Positions 24,399-32,808 of a stretch of 64,000 nucleotides of DNA are shown here, piece by piece (position 1 is the stretch's first letter; the number at the start of each line of letters is the position of its first letter). Made by a program: the position numbers and the translations under genes. Below the pieces are notes generated by a model. That model had not been told where the DNA came from. It did no database searches and saw only the letters and a program-made list of their open reading frames with translations. This DNA comes from Novosphingobium panipatense (GTDB taxonomy: Bacteria > Pseudomonadota > Alphaproteobacteria > Sphingomonadales > Sphingomonadaceae), in contig NZ_MSQB01000022.1 in the NCBI RefSeq assembly GCF_002149965.1, positions 1 to 64,000 on the forward strand, read 5' to 3'.

Positions 24399-27002
24399 CT
24401 ATTCGAAGCTGTAGCGCAGGCGCAGGCCGAAAGTGCGCGGCGGGCCTGCTATCACGGTCGCGGCGCCATAGGCCGGATTGAGCGTGCCGCCGCCGCTGAC
24501 GTAATAGCGGTCGGTCAGGTTGCGTCCCCAGAGCGCGATGTCGATCGGCAGGGCGCCGGGGCCATGCCAGGTGACGGCGGCGCCCAGCAGGCCGTAACCC
24601 GCTTGCCGGGCGAAAGCTTCCGCCGTTCTTTCGGTGAAGCGCATGCTGCTGACATGGCTGTAGTCCACCGCGAGATCGAGCCTGCCGAGGCTTTCGGAAA
24701 GATCGATCTCCTGCAGCAGGGACAGCGATCCGCTCAAGCCCGGCATATAGGTGAAGCGGTTGTTGAGCGGATCGGCGCCCAATAGCGACGACAGCGCGGC
24801 CGGGGCGATCACGCGGGTATAGCGCGCATCGATCCACGAGGCGCTGGCAGTGAGATGGGTGCGCCGACCGAAATCGAGCGAGAGCTCGCCGTCGAACCCG
24901 GCCACGCGTGCTCTGGCGCTGTTGACATAGAGCGTGATCGGATCGGTGGTGCGATCGCCGTCACCGTCGAAATCGTCGTCGGGGAACAGGGCGCGCTGCA
25001 CTTTGTCGTAGATCCCGACATAGGCCGCCGCGCTGTAGGATCCGGTGAGCGGTCCCACCCCCGTGCTCAGGTTCCAGCGACCCTTGGCACCGATTTCGAG
25101 GTCGGTCAGCGTCTCGGGCCGGAAGGTCTGATAGGCCTTGAGCGTGCCGCTGAGGGTGGGGGTATTGTATCCGCCCGATCGGAACGCGCGGCGACTGGTG
25201 AGGTAGAGGCTGTGCGCCCCGAGTTTCCGGGTGAGCGCCAGTGTCCAGGTCAATCGTCCCGAGCGCGCCTTTGCCGAGGAACCGCCTTCCGTCTCGCATT
25301 GCTGCCGGGAGAGAGGTTCAACCGAGGCCGAGCGCAGAGAGCAGCCGCCGATCCATTCCGCCGTGTAGCGCAGCCCGACATCCGCGACGAGGCTTTCGGC
25401 CAGCGGCGCCGCCACTTGTCCGAAAATCGCGGCGCTGCGAAAATTCTGGTACATGGCGATATGATAGGGCGGATTGTCCGGCCGGACATAGCGCGACACG
25501 GTCTGCATGACCGGCCCTGCCGGGGCGCTGTCCAGATAGAAGAGCCCGCCGATATAGCGCAAGTCGCCGGATCGGCCCTGAACCTGAAACTCCTCGCTCC
25601 ATTGCCGCAAGTGGGACCGCGTTTCGGAATCGTTGATCGCCAGCGGGGTTCCGTCGCCGTCCAGCGCATAGGAAATCTCGGTCGATCGCCAGCCCAGGAT
25701 ATTGCGGAAAAGCAGGTCGTCCCCGCCATACTCGGTCAGGTTGCCGAAGGCGCGGAAACGGCGTTGGAACCGGGGCAACACGCCGCTTTGCGAGGTTCTT
25801 CTGCCGAGGCTTTGCTGAAGCTCGTAGTAGCTGTCGATGTCGCAGGCGCCCCCGTTCTCAGCCGCCCCGCAGGCGTAGTAGGGCGCGTTTTCCGGGCTAT
25901 GGGCACTGCCGTCCGGGTAGACGCCGGAAAGGATCGAGACGGCGCCCATCTCATCCGCATCGAGCATGTCGAACGAGAAGGTCGAGCGCAGCATGTCGTC
26001 CGGCTCGAACCGGAGGGCGGCGCGCAGGGCGTCGCTATGGGCGTTTTCGGCGCGTTCGCCAGAGGCGATCCGCGTGACGATCCGCGTATAGCCGTCGCGG
26101 CGCAGGCGCTGACCGGCGATCCGCAGCGAAAACGGACCTTGGCGCGGAAGCTCCAGCGCGCCTTCAAGGCGCAGCAGCCCGTAATTGCCGACCTCGCTCT
26201 CCAGATAGGAAGGCACCCCCGAAGCGGGCTGGGCGGTGCGGATCAGCACCGCGCCGCTGGTGGTGTTGCGGCCGAACAAGGTGCCTTGCGGGCCGCGCAG
26301 GACTTCCACCGAGGCAATGTCGTAGAGCGGGGCAAGCCCGGCCTGATTGGGAAGCGGCACCTCATCCTGATAGACCACCAGCGGCAGGCGGTTCTCGTCG
26401 CTGATCGAGCGTCTCTGGCCGCGCATCACCAATAGCGGCGTGGCATTGGTGGTTTGACCGGTGGCCACGAACCCCGGCGTCACGCGGGCAAGATCGGCCA
26501 GCGTGCGCACGGCGGCCCCTTGCAGCCTTTCCGCGTCGCGCCGGGTTACGGAGAGCGGCACGTCTTCCTCGCGTTCGGGGCGGCGCCGGGCGGAAACCAG
26601 GATGTCCGGGGCCGGGGCAGGGGGCGGCGTAGCTTTCTCCAACGGCTTTACGGGCTGCCGGGGTGCGGCTGCGATCACGAAGACGTGCGGAGCGACCTGC
26701 CTGACGGTCAGGCCCATGCCGCGTACCAGCCGCCTCAGCGCCTCGCGGGGAGGGAAGTCTCCCTGAACGTGGCGCGCCTTGCGGCTTTCCGATCCCGGAG
26801 CGTTCAGGAGGATTTCCACGCCGGACTGCCTGCCCAGGTCAGCGATCGCGCGCGAGAGCGGCTGGGCCGCCACGTCGACACCTTGCGCGCGCGCATCGAC
26901 CGCCGAGCCCGCCAGCACGGCTGTGGCAGCGATGATCCTGACGACGCGACGACGCAACCCGCTTGTTCCCGTTGATCCGGGCTCCCCCCTTGCGAAGCCC
27001 AT
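24399..27002 (-). CDS. TonB-dependent transducer with STN signalling domain
   Basis: This 867-residue receptor has a signal sequence and an N-terminal STN (secretin/TonB short N-terminal) domain at about residues 40-110 (PLSRAIADLGRQSGVEILLN to RQVAPHVFVIAA). A plug (ILVSARRRPEREEDVPLSV, VMRGQRR) and a barrel ending in TFGLRLRYSF follow. Receptors of this type bind a ligand outside and signal through STN to a FecR anti-sigma factor. The sigma/anti-sigma pair lies convergently 9 bp away. The receptor is a paralogue of the one at 20297-22630. An Asp-rich PDDDFDGDGDRTTD loop may bind calcium. The ligand is unknown; siderophores are common for this architecture, but amino-acid conjugates fit the adjacent genes. 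Confidence 0.88.
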   Translation of the reverse strand: MGFARGEPGSTGTSGLRRRVVRIIAATAVLAGSAVDARAQGVDVAAQPLSRAIADLGRQSGVEILLNAPGSESRKARHVQGDFPPREALRRLVRGMGLTVRQVAPHVFVIAAAPRQPVKPLEKATPPPAPAPDILVSARRRPEREEDVPLSVTRRDAERLQGAAVRTLADLARVTPGFVATGQTTNATPLLVMRGQRRSISDENRLPLVVYQDEVPLPNQAGLAPLYDIASVEVLRGPQGTLFGRNTTSGAVLIRTAQPASGVPSYLESEVGNYGLLRLEGALELPRQGPFSLRIAGQRLRRDGYTRIVTRIASGERAENAHSDALRAALRFEPDDMLRSTFSFDMLDADEMGAVSILSGVYPDGSAHSPENAPYYACGAAENGGACDIDSYYELQQSLGRRTSQSGVLPRFQRRFRAFGNLTEYGGDDLLFRNILGWRSTEISYALDGDGTPLAINDSETRSHLRQWSEEFQVQGRSGDLRYIGGLFYLDSAPAGPVMQTVSRYVRPDNPPYHIAMYQNFRSAAIFGQVAAPLAESLVADVGLRYTAEWIGGCSLRSASVEPLSRQQCETEGGSSAKARSGRLTWTLALTRKLGAHSLYLTSRRAFRSGGYNTPTLSGTLKAYQTFRPETLTDLEIGAKGRWNLSTGVGPLTGSYSAAAYVGIYDKVQRALFPDDDFDGDGDRTTDPITLYVNSARARVAGFDGELSLDFGRRTHLTASASWIDARYTRVIAPAALSSLLGADPLNNRFTYMPGLSGSLSLLQEIDLSESLGRLDLAVDYSHVSSMRFTERTAEAFARQAGYGLLGAAVTWHGPGALPIDIALWGRNLTDRYYVSGGGTLNPAYGAATVIAGPPRTFGLRLRYSFE

Positions 27003-27113
27003 GGACGTGACGTGGCTATCCTGAACGGGCGTGGAGTCAACGAAATGTCACAAAGCGAAATGTCATAAAGCGCTGGGCTGACCACTTGCGGTGGGCGTGC
27101 GGGAATAATATGG

Positions 27114-27125
27114 ATCATATATGAT
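27114..27125. promoter_or_regulatory. ATCATATATGAT palindrome upstream of ParD-like gene
   Basis: This perfect 12-bp palindrome lies 22 bases before the ParD-like start codon, in an AT-rich island. ParD proteins usually repress their own promoters through such palindromes, so autoregulation is a reasonable guess. Confidence 0.45.
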
Positions 27126-27146
27126 TCGTATATTGAGGCCGCACTG

Positions 27147-27365
27147 ATGGGTATCGTCAACATCGAGGATGCGCTGCACGACCAGCTTCGGCGGGCAAGC
27201 AAGGCATCCTATCGCTCGATCAACGCGCAGGCCGCATTCTGGATCAGGATCGGGATGCTCTGCGAACTGAACCCGCAGCTCACCTTCCAAGAGATCGTGG
27301 CGCGCGAGCTGAAGGAGGCGGGCGTCGACCCGGAGGATCTGGGTACCCATGATCAAGTCGCCTGA
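27147..27365 (+). CDS. ParD-like antitoxin-family protein
   Basis: This 72-residue protein matches the ParD-like (ribbon-helix-helix) family: IEDALHDQLRRASKASYRSINAQAAFWIRIGMLCELNP, then LTFQEIVARELKEAG. RHH proteins bind DNA palindromes as dimers, and one sits just upstream. No ParE or RelE toxin gene is adjacent. The gene overlaps the methionine aminopeptidase gene by 17 bases, so the two are translationally linked. I recall this pairing from related proteobacteria, where its role is unknown. Confidence 0.75.
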   Translation: MGIVNIEDALHDQLRRASKASYRSINAQAAFWIRIGMLCELNPQLTFQEIVARELKEAGVDPEDLGTHDQVA

Positions 27366-28122
27366 AGAAATCGCGCTGATGGCCGAATCCGGTCGTCTGC
27401 TGGCATCGGTCTTCACCTGGCTGGACGGACAGCCTTTTGCCGGGCGGACGACCATGGAGATCAACGACGCGGTCGAGGCCCTGATCGTCGAGCAATTGCA
27501 GTCCCGGCCCGCCAGCAAGGGGCAGTACGGTTATGGCTATGTCCTCAATTGCTCGCGCAACGAGGTCGTGTGCCACGGAGTGCCTTCCACCACCGAAGTG
27601 CTGGGCGACGGTGACATCGTCAATTTAGACATCACGCTGGAGAAGAACGGCTATATCGCCGATTCCAGCAAGACTTATGAGATAGGCGAAGTCTCGCCGG
27701 TGGCGCGGCGGCTGGTCCGCACGACCTACGAGGCGATGTGGAAGGGCATCCAGGCCGTCCGTCCCGGCGCGCGGCTGGGCGATGTCGGGCATGCGATCGA
27801 GCGCCATGCCAAGCGTGCCGGATATTCGGTGGTGCGCGACTATTGTGGCCACGGGATCGGCCGTGAAATGCACGAAAAGCCCGAAGTGCTGCACTTCGGC
27901 CGCCCCGGCACCGGCCTGAGGCTGGAGGAGGGCATGGTCTTCACGATCGAGCCGATGCTCAACCAGGGTCGCAGAATAGTGCGGACGGAGGACGATGGTT
28001 GGACGGTGGTGACGGTTGACGGCAAGCTCTCCGCGCAGTTCGAACATACCGTGGCGGTAACCGCGAACGGCGTCCGCGTGCTGACCTTGCGGCCCGAGGA
28101 AAAGGCGGCCGCACGGGGCTGA
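27349..28122 (+). CDS. map: Type I methionine aminopeptidase
   Basis: This 257-residue metalloenzyme removes N-terminal methionine. All five metal ligands of the family are visible: the Asp pair in NLDITLEKNGYIADSSK, His in CGHGIGREMHE, Glu in FTIEPML and Glu in QFEHTVA. Length matches single-domain type Ia enzymes. Because it is coupled to a ParD-like gene, it may be a second, specialised copy rather than the housekeeping enzyme; the rest of the genome would show this. It starts at ATG 27349 inside the ParD-like gene. Confidence 0.88.
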   Translation: MIKSPEEIALMAESGRLLASVFTWLDGQPFAGRTTMEINDAVEALIVEQLQSRPASKGQYGYGYVLNCSRNEVVCHGVPSTTEVLGDGDIVNLDITLEKNGYIADSSKTYEIGEVSPVARRLVRTTYEAMWKGIQAVRPGARLGDVGHAIERHAKRAGYSVVRDYCGHGIGREMHEKPEVLHFGRPGTGLRLEEGMVFTIEPMLNQGRRIVRTEDDGWTVVTVDGKLSAQFEHTVAVTANGVRVLTLRPEEKAAARG

Positions 28123-28250
28123 GGTTTCCTGCGGCGCGCGCTGCTGGAACCGGGAAGGCACTGGCCCGTTTCCCCAATCTTGGTGCAGGCGCGGTTCATG
28201 TGCCGGTGCCATTGGTAAGCGACCCCGACGACCATCGAAGGAAACCATAG

Positions 28251-28643
28251 ATGAACCGCTTTCGCACTCTTGCCCTGTTCGCCACGGCCGCGGTCCTGGC
28301 GCCGCTGCCTGTGCTGGCGCAGAGCGTGGCCGACATGGGGCTGCCCAGCGGTGCCGAAGCGGGCGATAAGGGAACCGCTGATGCCGAAGCGAAGCGCAAG
28401 GCTCTGAACGAGGCGCAGGCGCAGTCCGCCCGCGCACAGGTTCAGGACAACGAGGACCGTTTGCGCGCCCGCGAGGCGGCAGTCGCCACCGAGGCCGCGC
28501 GCCAGCAGCGCGAACAGGCCACCTATAACGAAGCCGTGCGCCAGCATGACACCGTGGTCCGCGATTATGAGGCGGCCCGCGCGAAATGGGAAAGCGCCAA
28601 CCCGGCCTGCAAGCGCAACGATCCGGTGAAATGTCCGCGTTGA
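28251..28643 (+). CDS. Small exported coiled-coil protein
   Basis: This 130-residue protein has a signal peptide (cleavage after LPVLAQ). A long Ala/Glu/Arg/Gln-rich helix follows (from DAEAKRKALNEAQAQSARAQ to about residue 110), predicted to be a coiled coil, with a short tail containing two cysteines (NPACKRND, VKCPR). It is probably periplasmic. No function is known to me. The start ATG 28251 is supported by the signal peptide. A very strong hairpin follows its stop. Confidence 0.65.
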   Translation: MNRFRTLALFATAAVLAPLPVLAQSVADMGLPSGAEAGDKGTADAEAKRKALNEAQAQSARAQVQDNEDRLRAREAAVATEAARQQREQATYNEAVRQHDTVVRDYEAARAKWESANPACKRNDPVKCPR

Positions 28644-28667
28644 CGCAAGGCTGACTAACACCGGCAG

Positions 28668-28716
28668 GGTAGCTGGGGCAGGCGGGCGTTTGACGCGCCC
28701 GTCTGCCCCAGCTACC
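28668..28716. other. 21-bp stem-loop ahead of yaaA
   Basis: Arms 28668-28688 and 28696-28716 pair over 21 positions (one G-U) around a 7-base loop. The outer arm sequence is GGTAGCTGGGGCAG. There is no T-run, so classical intrinsic termination is doubtful. The 3' arm ends 6-9 bases before the yaaA start, where a ribosome site would be expected, so it may also limit translation of yaaA. Confidence 0.6.
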
Positions 28717-28725
28717 GCGCGGGTG

Positions 28726-29478
28726 ATGATCGCTCTTCTCTCTCCCGCCAAGACGCTCGATTTCGAGCGCGCATTGCCCCCTCTCGCCGTGACGACACCG
28801 CATTTCGCGGAAGAAGCGCATAGCCTCGCCCGATCCGCTGCCAATCTCACCCAGAAGCGGCTTTCGGAGCTGATGCACATCTCGCCCAAGCTGGCGAAGC
28901 TCAATGCCGACCGTTTCCGCGATTTCGACGCGCTTCCGCAGCGCCAGGCGCTTTTCGCCTTCGCGGGCGACGTCTATACCGGCTTCGAGGCGCATACGAT
29001 GGACGAGGCAGGCATTGCCTTCGCGCAGGACCACGTCCGCATGCTTTCGGGGCTCTACGGCCTGCTTCGCCCGCTCGACGAGATCCGTCCCTATCGTCTG
29101 GAGATGGGCACGCGCTGGGCACCGCGCCACAAGTGCCTGACGGACTGGTGGGGCGATCGCATTGCGCAGTTCCTGCTGGCCCAGCTTGAGGAAGAGGGAT
29201 CGGGCACCGTACTCAACCTTGCCAGCCAGGAATACTTCGCGGCCGTTTCGGGCAAATTGCCGGGCGTGCGGGTGATCGAGGTGGAGTTTCGCGAACCCGG
29301 CCCGAACGGCCCCCGGTTCGTGAGCTTCAATGCCAAGCGCGCGCGGGGGATGATGGCGCGCTGGCTCTGCGAGCACCACGTCACCGATGCCGATGCCATG
29401 CGCGGTTTCGACAGTGACGGCTATCGTTTCGATGCCGCGGAAAGCGACACCGATCGCTGGCGGTTCACGCGGTCTTGA
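28726..29478 (+). CDS. yaaA: Peroxide stress protein YaaA (DUF328)
   Basis: This 250-residue protein matches YaaA along its length: start MIALLSPAKTLDFERALPP, then LMHISPKLAKLNADRF, FAGDVYTGFEA, RMLSGLYGLLRPLDEIRPYRLEMGTR, NLASQEYF and AKRARGMMARW. YaaA limits free iron and oxidative damage during peroxide stress in E. coli and binds DNA. I place the start at ATG 28726 by homology; GTG 28723 is an equally possible in-frame start. No clear Shine-Dalgarno sequence is visible because the strong hairpin occupies that position. It overlaps the following SDR gene by 4 bases. Confidence 0.88.
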   Translation: MIALLSPAKTLDFERALPPLAVTTPHFAEEAHSLARSAANLTQKRLSELMHISPKLAKLNADRFRDFDALPQRQALFAFAGDVYTGFEAHTMDEAGIAFAQDHVRMLSGLYGLLRPLDEIRPYRLEMGTRWAPRHKCLTDWWGDRIAQFLLAQLEEEGSGTVLNLASQEYFAAVSGKLPGVRVIEVEFREPGPNGPRFVSFNAKRARGMMARWLCEHHVTDADAMRGFDSDGYRFDAAESDTDRWRFTRS

Positions 29479-30185
29479 GCGGCGCGGGCAAGACGTCTGC
29501 CGTCGTCATCGGCGCATCGGGCGGGATCGGCGGCGCCTTCGAGGCGGCGCTGGTGGAGGAAGGGGCGTTCGACATCGTCCACGGCTTCGCGCGCTTGCGC
29601 AGCGGGCCGTACCGGCTTGACCTCCTGGACGAGGCCAGCATCGCCGCAGCGGCGGCGCATGTGGCGCAAGGCCCCGCGCCTGCACTGGTGATCGTTGCCA
29701 CGGGGCTTCTCCATGAAGGGGATCTCGGCCCGGAAAAGGCGCTGCGCGATCTCGATCCGGCCTGGCTTTCCCGGCTCTACGCGGTCAACGCGATCGGCCC
29801 GGCGCTGGTGGCGAAGCACTTCCTTCCGCTCATGCCCCGCACGGGAAGCCCGGTATTCGCGGCCCTCTCCGCAAGGGTCGGGTCCATCTCGGACAACCGG
29901 CTGGGCGGCTGGCACGGCTACCGCGCCTCGAAAGCGGCGCTCAATATGCTCGTGCGCAACCTTGCCATAGAGGAGCGCCGCCGCAACGACCGGGCGATCG
30001 TCGTCGCGCTTCATCCGGGCACCGTCGATACCGCGCTGTCGCGTCCGTTTCAGGGCAATGTCCAGCCCGGCCGCCTGTTCGATGCCGAACGCGCGGCGCT
30101 GCAATTGCTCGACGTCATCGAAGAGCTCAAGGTTACGGACAGCGGCAAGCTGTTCGACTACGAAGGCACGGAAATCCCCTTCTGA
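29475..30185 (+). CDS. Short-chain dehydrogenase/reductase (C-factor-like)
   Basis: This 236-residue SDR has the NAD(P)-binding motif VVIGASGGIGGAF near the N-terminus, a structural LYAVNAIGPALVAKHFLP segment and catalytic Tyr/Lys in GYRASKAALNMLVRNLAIE. Its style (VALHPGTVDTALSRPFQGNVQPGRLF) is that of the C-factor/CsgA-like SDR subgroup. Substrate unknown. The TTG start overlaps the yaaA stop in TTGA, suggesting translational coupling, though an unrelated function is likely. Confidence 0.8.
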   Translation: MSGAGKTSAVVIGASGGIGGAFEAALVEEGAFDIVHGFARLRSGPYRLDLLDEASIAAAAAHVAQGPAPALVIVATGLLHEGDLGPEKALRDLDPAWLSRLYAVNAIGPALVAKHFLPLMPRTGSPVFAALSARVGSISDNRLGGWHGYRASKAALNMLVRNLAIEERRRNDRAIVVALHPGTVDTALSRPFQGNVQPGRLFDAERAALQLLDVIEELKVTDSGKLFDYEGTEIPF

Positions 30186-30334
30186 TCGCATCGGCGAACG
30201 CCGGCGCAGGCCGAACTGCAATCTAAATGCGCCGATCTGCACAGCATTAGTTGCTGGGCCGTGAACCCTGCGCGGCTATCCTTGCGTTGAAAAGCCGAGA
30301 ACCGGCAGGGAGATGCGCGGGTGGAGATGCAAGG

Positions 30335-31822
30335 GTGATCGTCCGAACGACTGCGGGGGCTATAAGGGGCGCCGTGGAGGGCCACGTCGTGCGGTTCAGC
30401 GGCATTCCTTATGCCGCCGCACCGGTCGGCATTGCCCGATTTGCCGAACCGCGAGATCCGGCACCCTGGGCGGGTGTGCGCGATGCTCTCGAGCCCGGTC
30501 CGAACGCACCGCAGCGGGTAAGAGCCATTCCCGGTCTGGACGCGGCGGCTCTGGTGGGCAAGGGCTGGCGGCGGGGCGACGACTACCTGACGCTCGACGT
30601 CGTGATGCCTGCAGATGCCTCGCCCGGAGACGGCGCGCGGCGGCCGGTCATGGTGTTCATCCACGGCGGTGGCTTCGTGGTCGGCAGCAAGGATGCCCCG
30701 GTGCAGGACGGCAGCAGCTTTGCTCGCGACGGCGTGGTCTTCATCGCGATCAACTATCGGCTGGGCGTGGACGGATTCCTGCCGATCCCCGGCATTCCCA
30801 CCAACCTCGGGCTGCGGGACATGATCTTCGCGCTTGAATGGGTGCGCTGCAACGCCGCGGCCTTCGGCGGCGATGCCGGGAACGTCACGGTCTTTGGCGA
30901 ATCCGCCGGGGCCATGGCCATCGCCAACCTGATTGCCTCCCCGCTCGCCAAAGGAAAGTTCCGGCGAGCCATTGTCCAGAGCGGGCATGGCGCCATGACG
31001 CGGGACATGGACGTGGCGCAGAGGCTCGTCCGCAAGCTGGCAAAGGTACTGCGGATTACACCCGACGAAGCCGGCTTTCGCAGCCTCGATCCGGGAGATG
31101 CCCCGCTGGACGGCGTCGAGAATGTCAGCCGGCCATCTGCGCGTCTCGATCTGCGCGATGCCGAGGGGCATGAGCCGGTCTTCGGGATCAGCCGTTTCGT
31201 GCCGGTTCATGGCGATGACGTGCTGCCGCTTAAGCCGCTGGAGGCGCTCAAGACCGGTGCGGGTGCCGAAGTGGATCTTCTGATCGGTACGAATGCCGAA
31301 GAGATGAACCTCTATTTCGTGCCTACAGGGCTCAAGGGAAAGATCGGGCGGCTTCTGGCAACCTACGTGTTCCACCGCGTGCATCCGCAAGCCCGCAAGC
31401 TGCTCAAGGCGTATGGCATGGGCAAGAGGGGCGTGAAGCCGGGGCATGCCTTTACGGCTGCCGCGCACGACCTGGTGTTCCGCTGGCCTGCCCGCCGCTT
31501 TGCCGAGGACCATCGCGGGCGCACCCATGTCTATGAGTTCGCGTGGCGTTCTCCGCTTTTCGGCGGGCTCGGCGCGGCCCATGCGATGGAGCTACCCTTC
31601 GTTTTCGACACGCTGGACTTAGTGACCGGCCCTGAGGGGCTCTGCGGTGAGGCGCCGCCTCAGACGCTGGCCGACCGGGTCCATCGCATCTGGGTGGATT
31701 TCGCCCGTGACGGCAGCCTGCCTTGGGGTGAGTTCACGCGCGAACGACGCACCGTGTTTCAGCTTGAACAAGGCGAAGCGATTCAGGAGCCGCCTTTTCC
31801 GATCGCACCTTTCCTGCCCTGA
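30335..31822 (+). CDS. Type B carboxylesterase
   Basis: This 495-residue alpha/beta-hydrolase has the oxyanion-hole motif FIHGGGFVVGS, the nucleophile elbow FGESAGAMA, acidic residues in GTNAEEMNLYF and His in GAAHAMELPFVF. These are the signatures of the type B carboxylesterase/para-nitrobenzyl esterase family. No signal peptide is seen. GTG 30335 is chosen because GGAG lies 8 bases upstream and the protein then begins MIVRTTAGAIRG, as in the family; the longer frame has an atypical extension. It opens a rightward cluster with an SDR, a TonB receptor, an FAD oxidase and a transporter, so it probably hydrolyses an ester that enters a catabolic route. Confidence 0.85.
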   Translation: MIVRTTAGAIRGAVEGHVVRFSGIPYAAAPVGIARFAEPRDPAPWAGVRDALEPGPNAPQRVRAIPGLDAAALVGKGWRRGDDYLTLDVVMPADASPGDGARRPVMVFIHGGGFVVGSKDAPVQDGSSFARDGVVFIAINYRLGVDGFLPIPGIPTNLGLRDMIFALEWVRCNAAAFGGDAGNVTVFGESAGAMAIANLIASPLAKGKFRRAIVQSGHGAMTRDMDVAQRLVRKLAKVLRITPDEAGFRSLDPGDAPLDGVENVSRPSARLDLRDAEGHEPVFGISRFVPVHGDDVLPLKPLEALKTGAGAEVDLLIGTNAEEMNLYFVPTGLKGKIGRLLATYVFHRVHPQARKLLKAYGMGKRGVKPGHAFTAAAHDLVFRWPARRFAEDHRGRTHVYEFAWRSPLFGGLGAAHAMELPFVFDTLDLVTGPEGLCGEAPPQTLADRVHRIWVDFARDGSLPWGEFTRERRTVFQLEQGEAIQEPPFPIAPFLP

Positions 31823-31832
31823 AGGACCTTTC

Positions 31833-32594
31833 ATGTACCTGGATCGACTGAAACTGCACGGTCGCCGCGCGCTCGTTACCGGCGGGGCGAGCGGCATCGG
31901 ACTGGCCTGCGCCGAGGCTCTGGCCGAGTTCGGCGCGCGCGTGATCATTGCCGACCTGACAGAGGTTGCGATTGCAACAGCCGGTGCGGCGCTGCGAGAG
32001 AAGGGCCATGATTGCGAAGGCCGGATCATGGACGTCACCGATCCCGCGCGCGTATCCCAGGTGGCAGACGAACTCGGCGCGATCGATGTGCTGGTGAACA
32101 ATGCCGGGATCGCCCGCAGCGACACGCCCGCCGAAGAGGTCGCGGACGAGCACTGGCGCAGCGTTCTCGACGTCAATCTCAACGGCACGTTCTGGTGTGC
32201 CCGCGCGTTCGGCCGGCACATGCTGGATGCGGGGCGAGGCAGCATCGTCAATGTGGGATCGATGAGCGGCTTCATCGTCAATCGGCCTCAGCCGCAGAGC
32301 TACTACAATGCCTCAAAGGCCGCGGTTCACCAGCTTACCCGCAGCCTTGCCGCCGAATGGGCGAGCCGGGGCGTGCGGGTGAACGCGGTTGCTCCGACCT
32401 ATATTCGTACCCCGCTCAACGAATTCGCCGACAAGCAGGGGGCGATGTACCGGCGCTGGATCGATTCCACGCCGATGGCCCGGCTGGGCGAAGTGGAGGA
32501 AGTCGCTTCGGTGGTGGCCTTCCTTGCCTCGGATGCCGCCAGTCTGATGACGGGAAGCATCGTCCTTGCCGACGGCGGCTACACCTGCTGGTAA
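31833..32594 (+). CDS. SDR family oxidoreductase (FabG-like)
   Basis: This 253-residue classical SDR has TGGASGIGLACAEAL (cofactor loop), NNAGIARSDTP, catalytic Ser in GSMSGFIVN, Tyr/Lys in YYNASKAAVHQ and the PTYIRTPLNE segment. The acidic ADLT after the second strand suggests preference for NAD. It begins 10 bp after the esterase stop with AAGGAC upstream. It would oxidise an alcohol released by the esterase or from the imported substrate. The enzyme style fits polyol or sugar dehydrogenases, which is only an inference. Confidence 0.85.
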   Translation: MYLDRLKLHGRRALVTGGASGIGLACAEALAEFGARVIIADLTEVAIATAGAALREKGHDCEGRIMDVTDPARVSQVADELGAIDVLVNNAGIARSDTPAEEVADEHWRSVLDVNLNGTFWCARAFGRHMLDAGRGSIVNVGSMSGFIVNRPQPQSYYNASKAAVHQLTRSLAAEWASRGVRVNAVAPTYIRTPLNEFADKQGAMYRRWIDSTPMARLGEVEEVASVVAFLASDAASLMTGSIVLADGGYTCW

Positions 32595-32613
32595 AACGAC
32601 CTGCCTGTTCACG

Positions 32614-32757
32614 GCGGTTTTATAGGTTCTGCCGCGCTTTCGTACTGCCTGTTGCCCAAAGCCTGTCATGCCAATCGGCCAAGTCTTTGCGCCGATCGGC
32701 AAACTCGAAGCGGCTGTTCAAGGACCTTTCAGATAGGTTAGACCTGTCTTATAGGTT
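32614..32757 (+). promoter_or_regulatory. ATAGGTT direct-repeat half-sites upstream of TonB receptor
   Basis: CTTTCAGATAGGTT (32726-32739) and CTGTCTTATAGGTT (32744-32757) form direct repeats 18 bases apart. A weaker TTTTATAGGTT copy lies near 32618. The same half-site, CTGTCAGATAGGTT, forms an inverted repeat at 37753-37792 before the AraC-family gene. Direct-repeat half-sites near a promoter are typical of AraC-type activators. Confidence 0.55.
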
Positions 32758-32808
32758 GAAGCTGACTTGCCAGGCACTGACCTCGGCAGGCGGCTGGAGG
32801 GAGGATCT

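Noticed and set aside
30158..31582. Open frame opposite the carboxylesterase gene
   Set aside because: The plus strand carries the esterase oxyanion-hole and GESAG motifs; the opposite frame has none.
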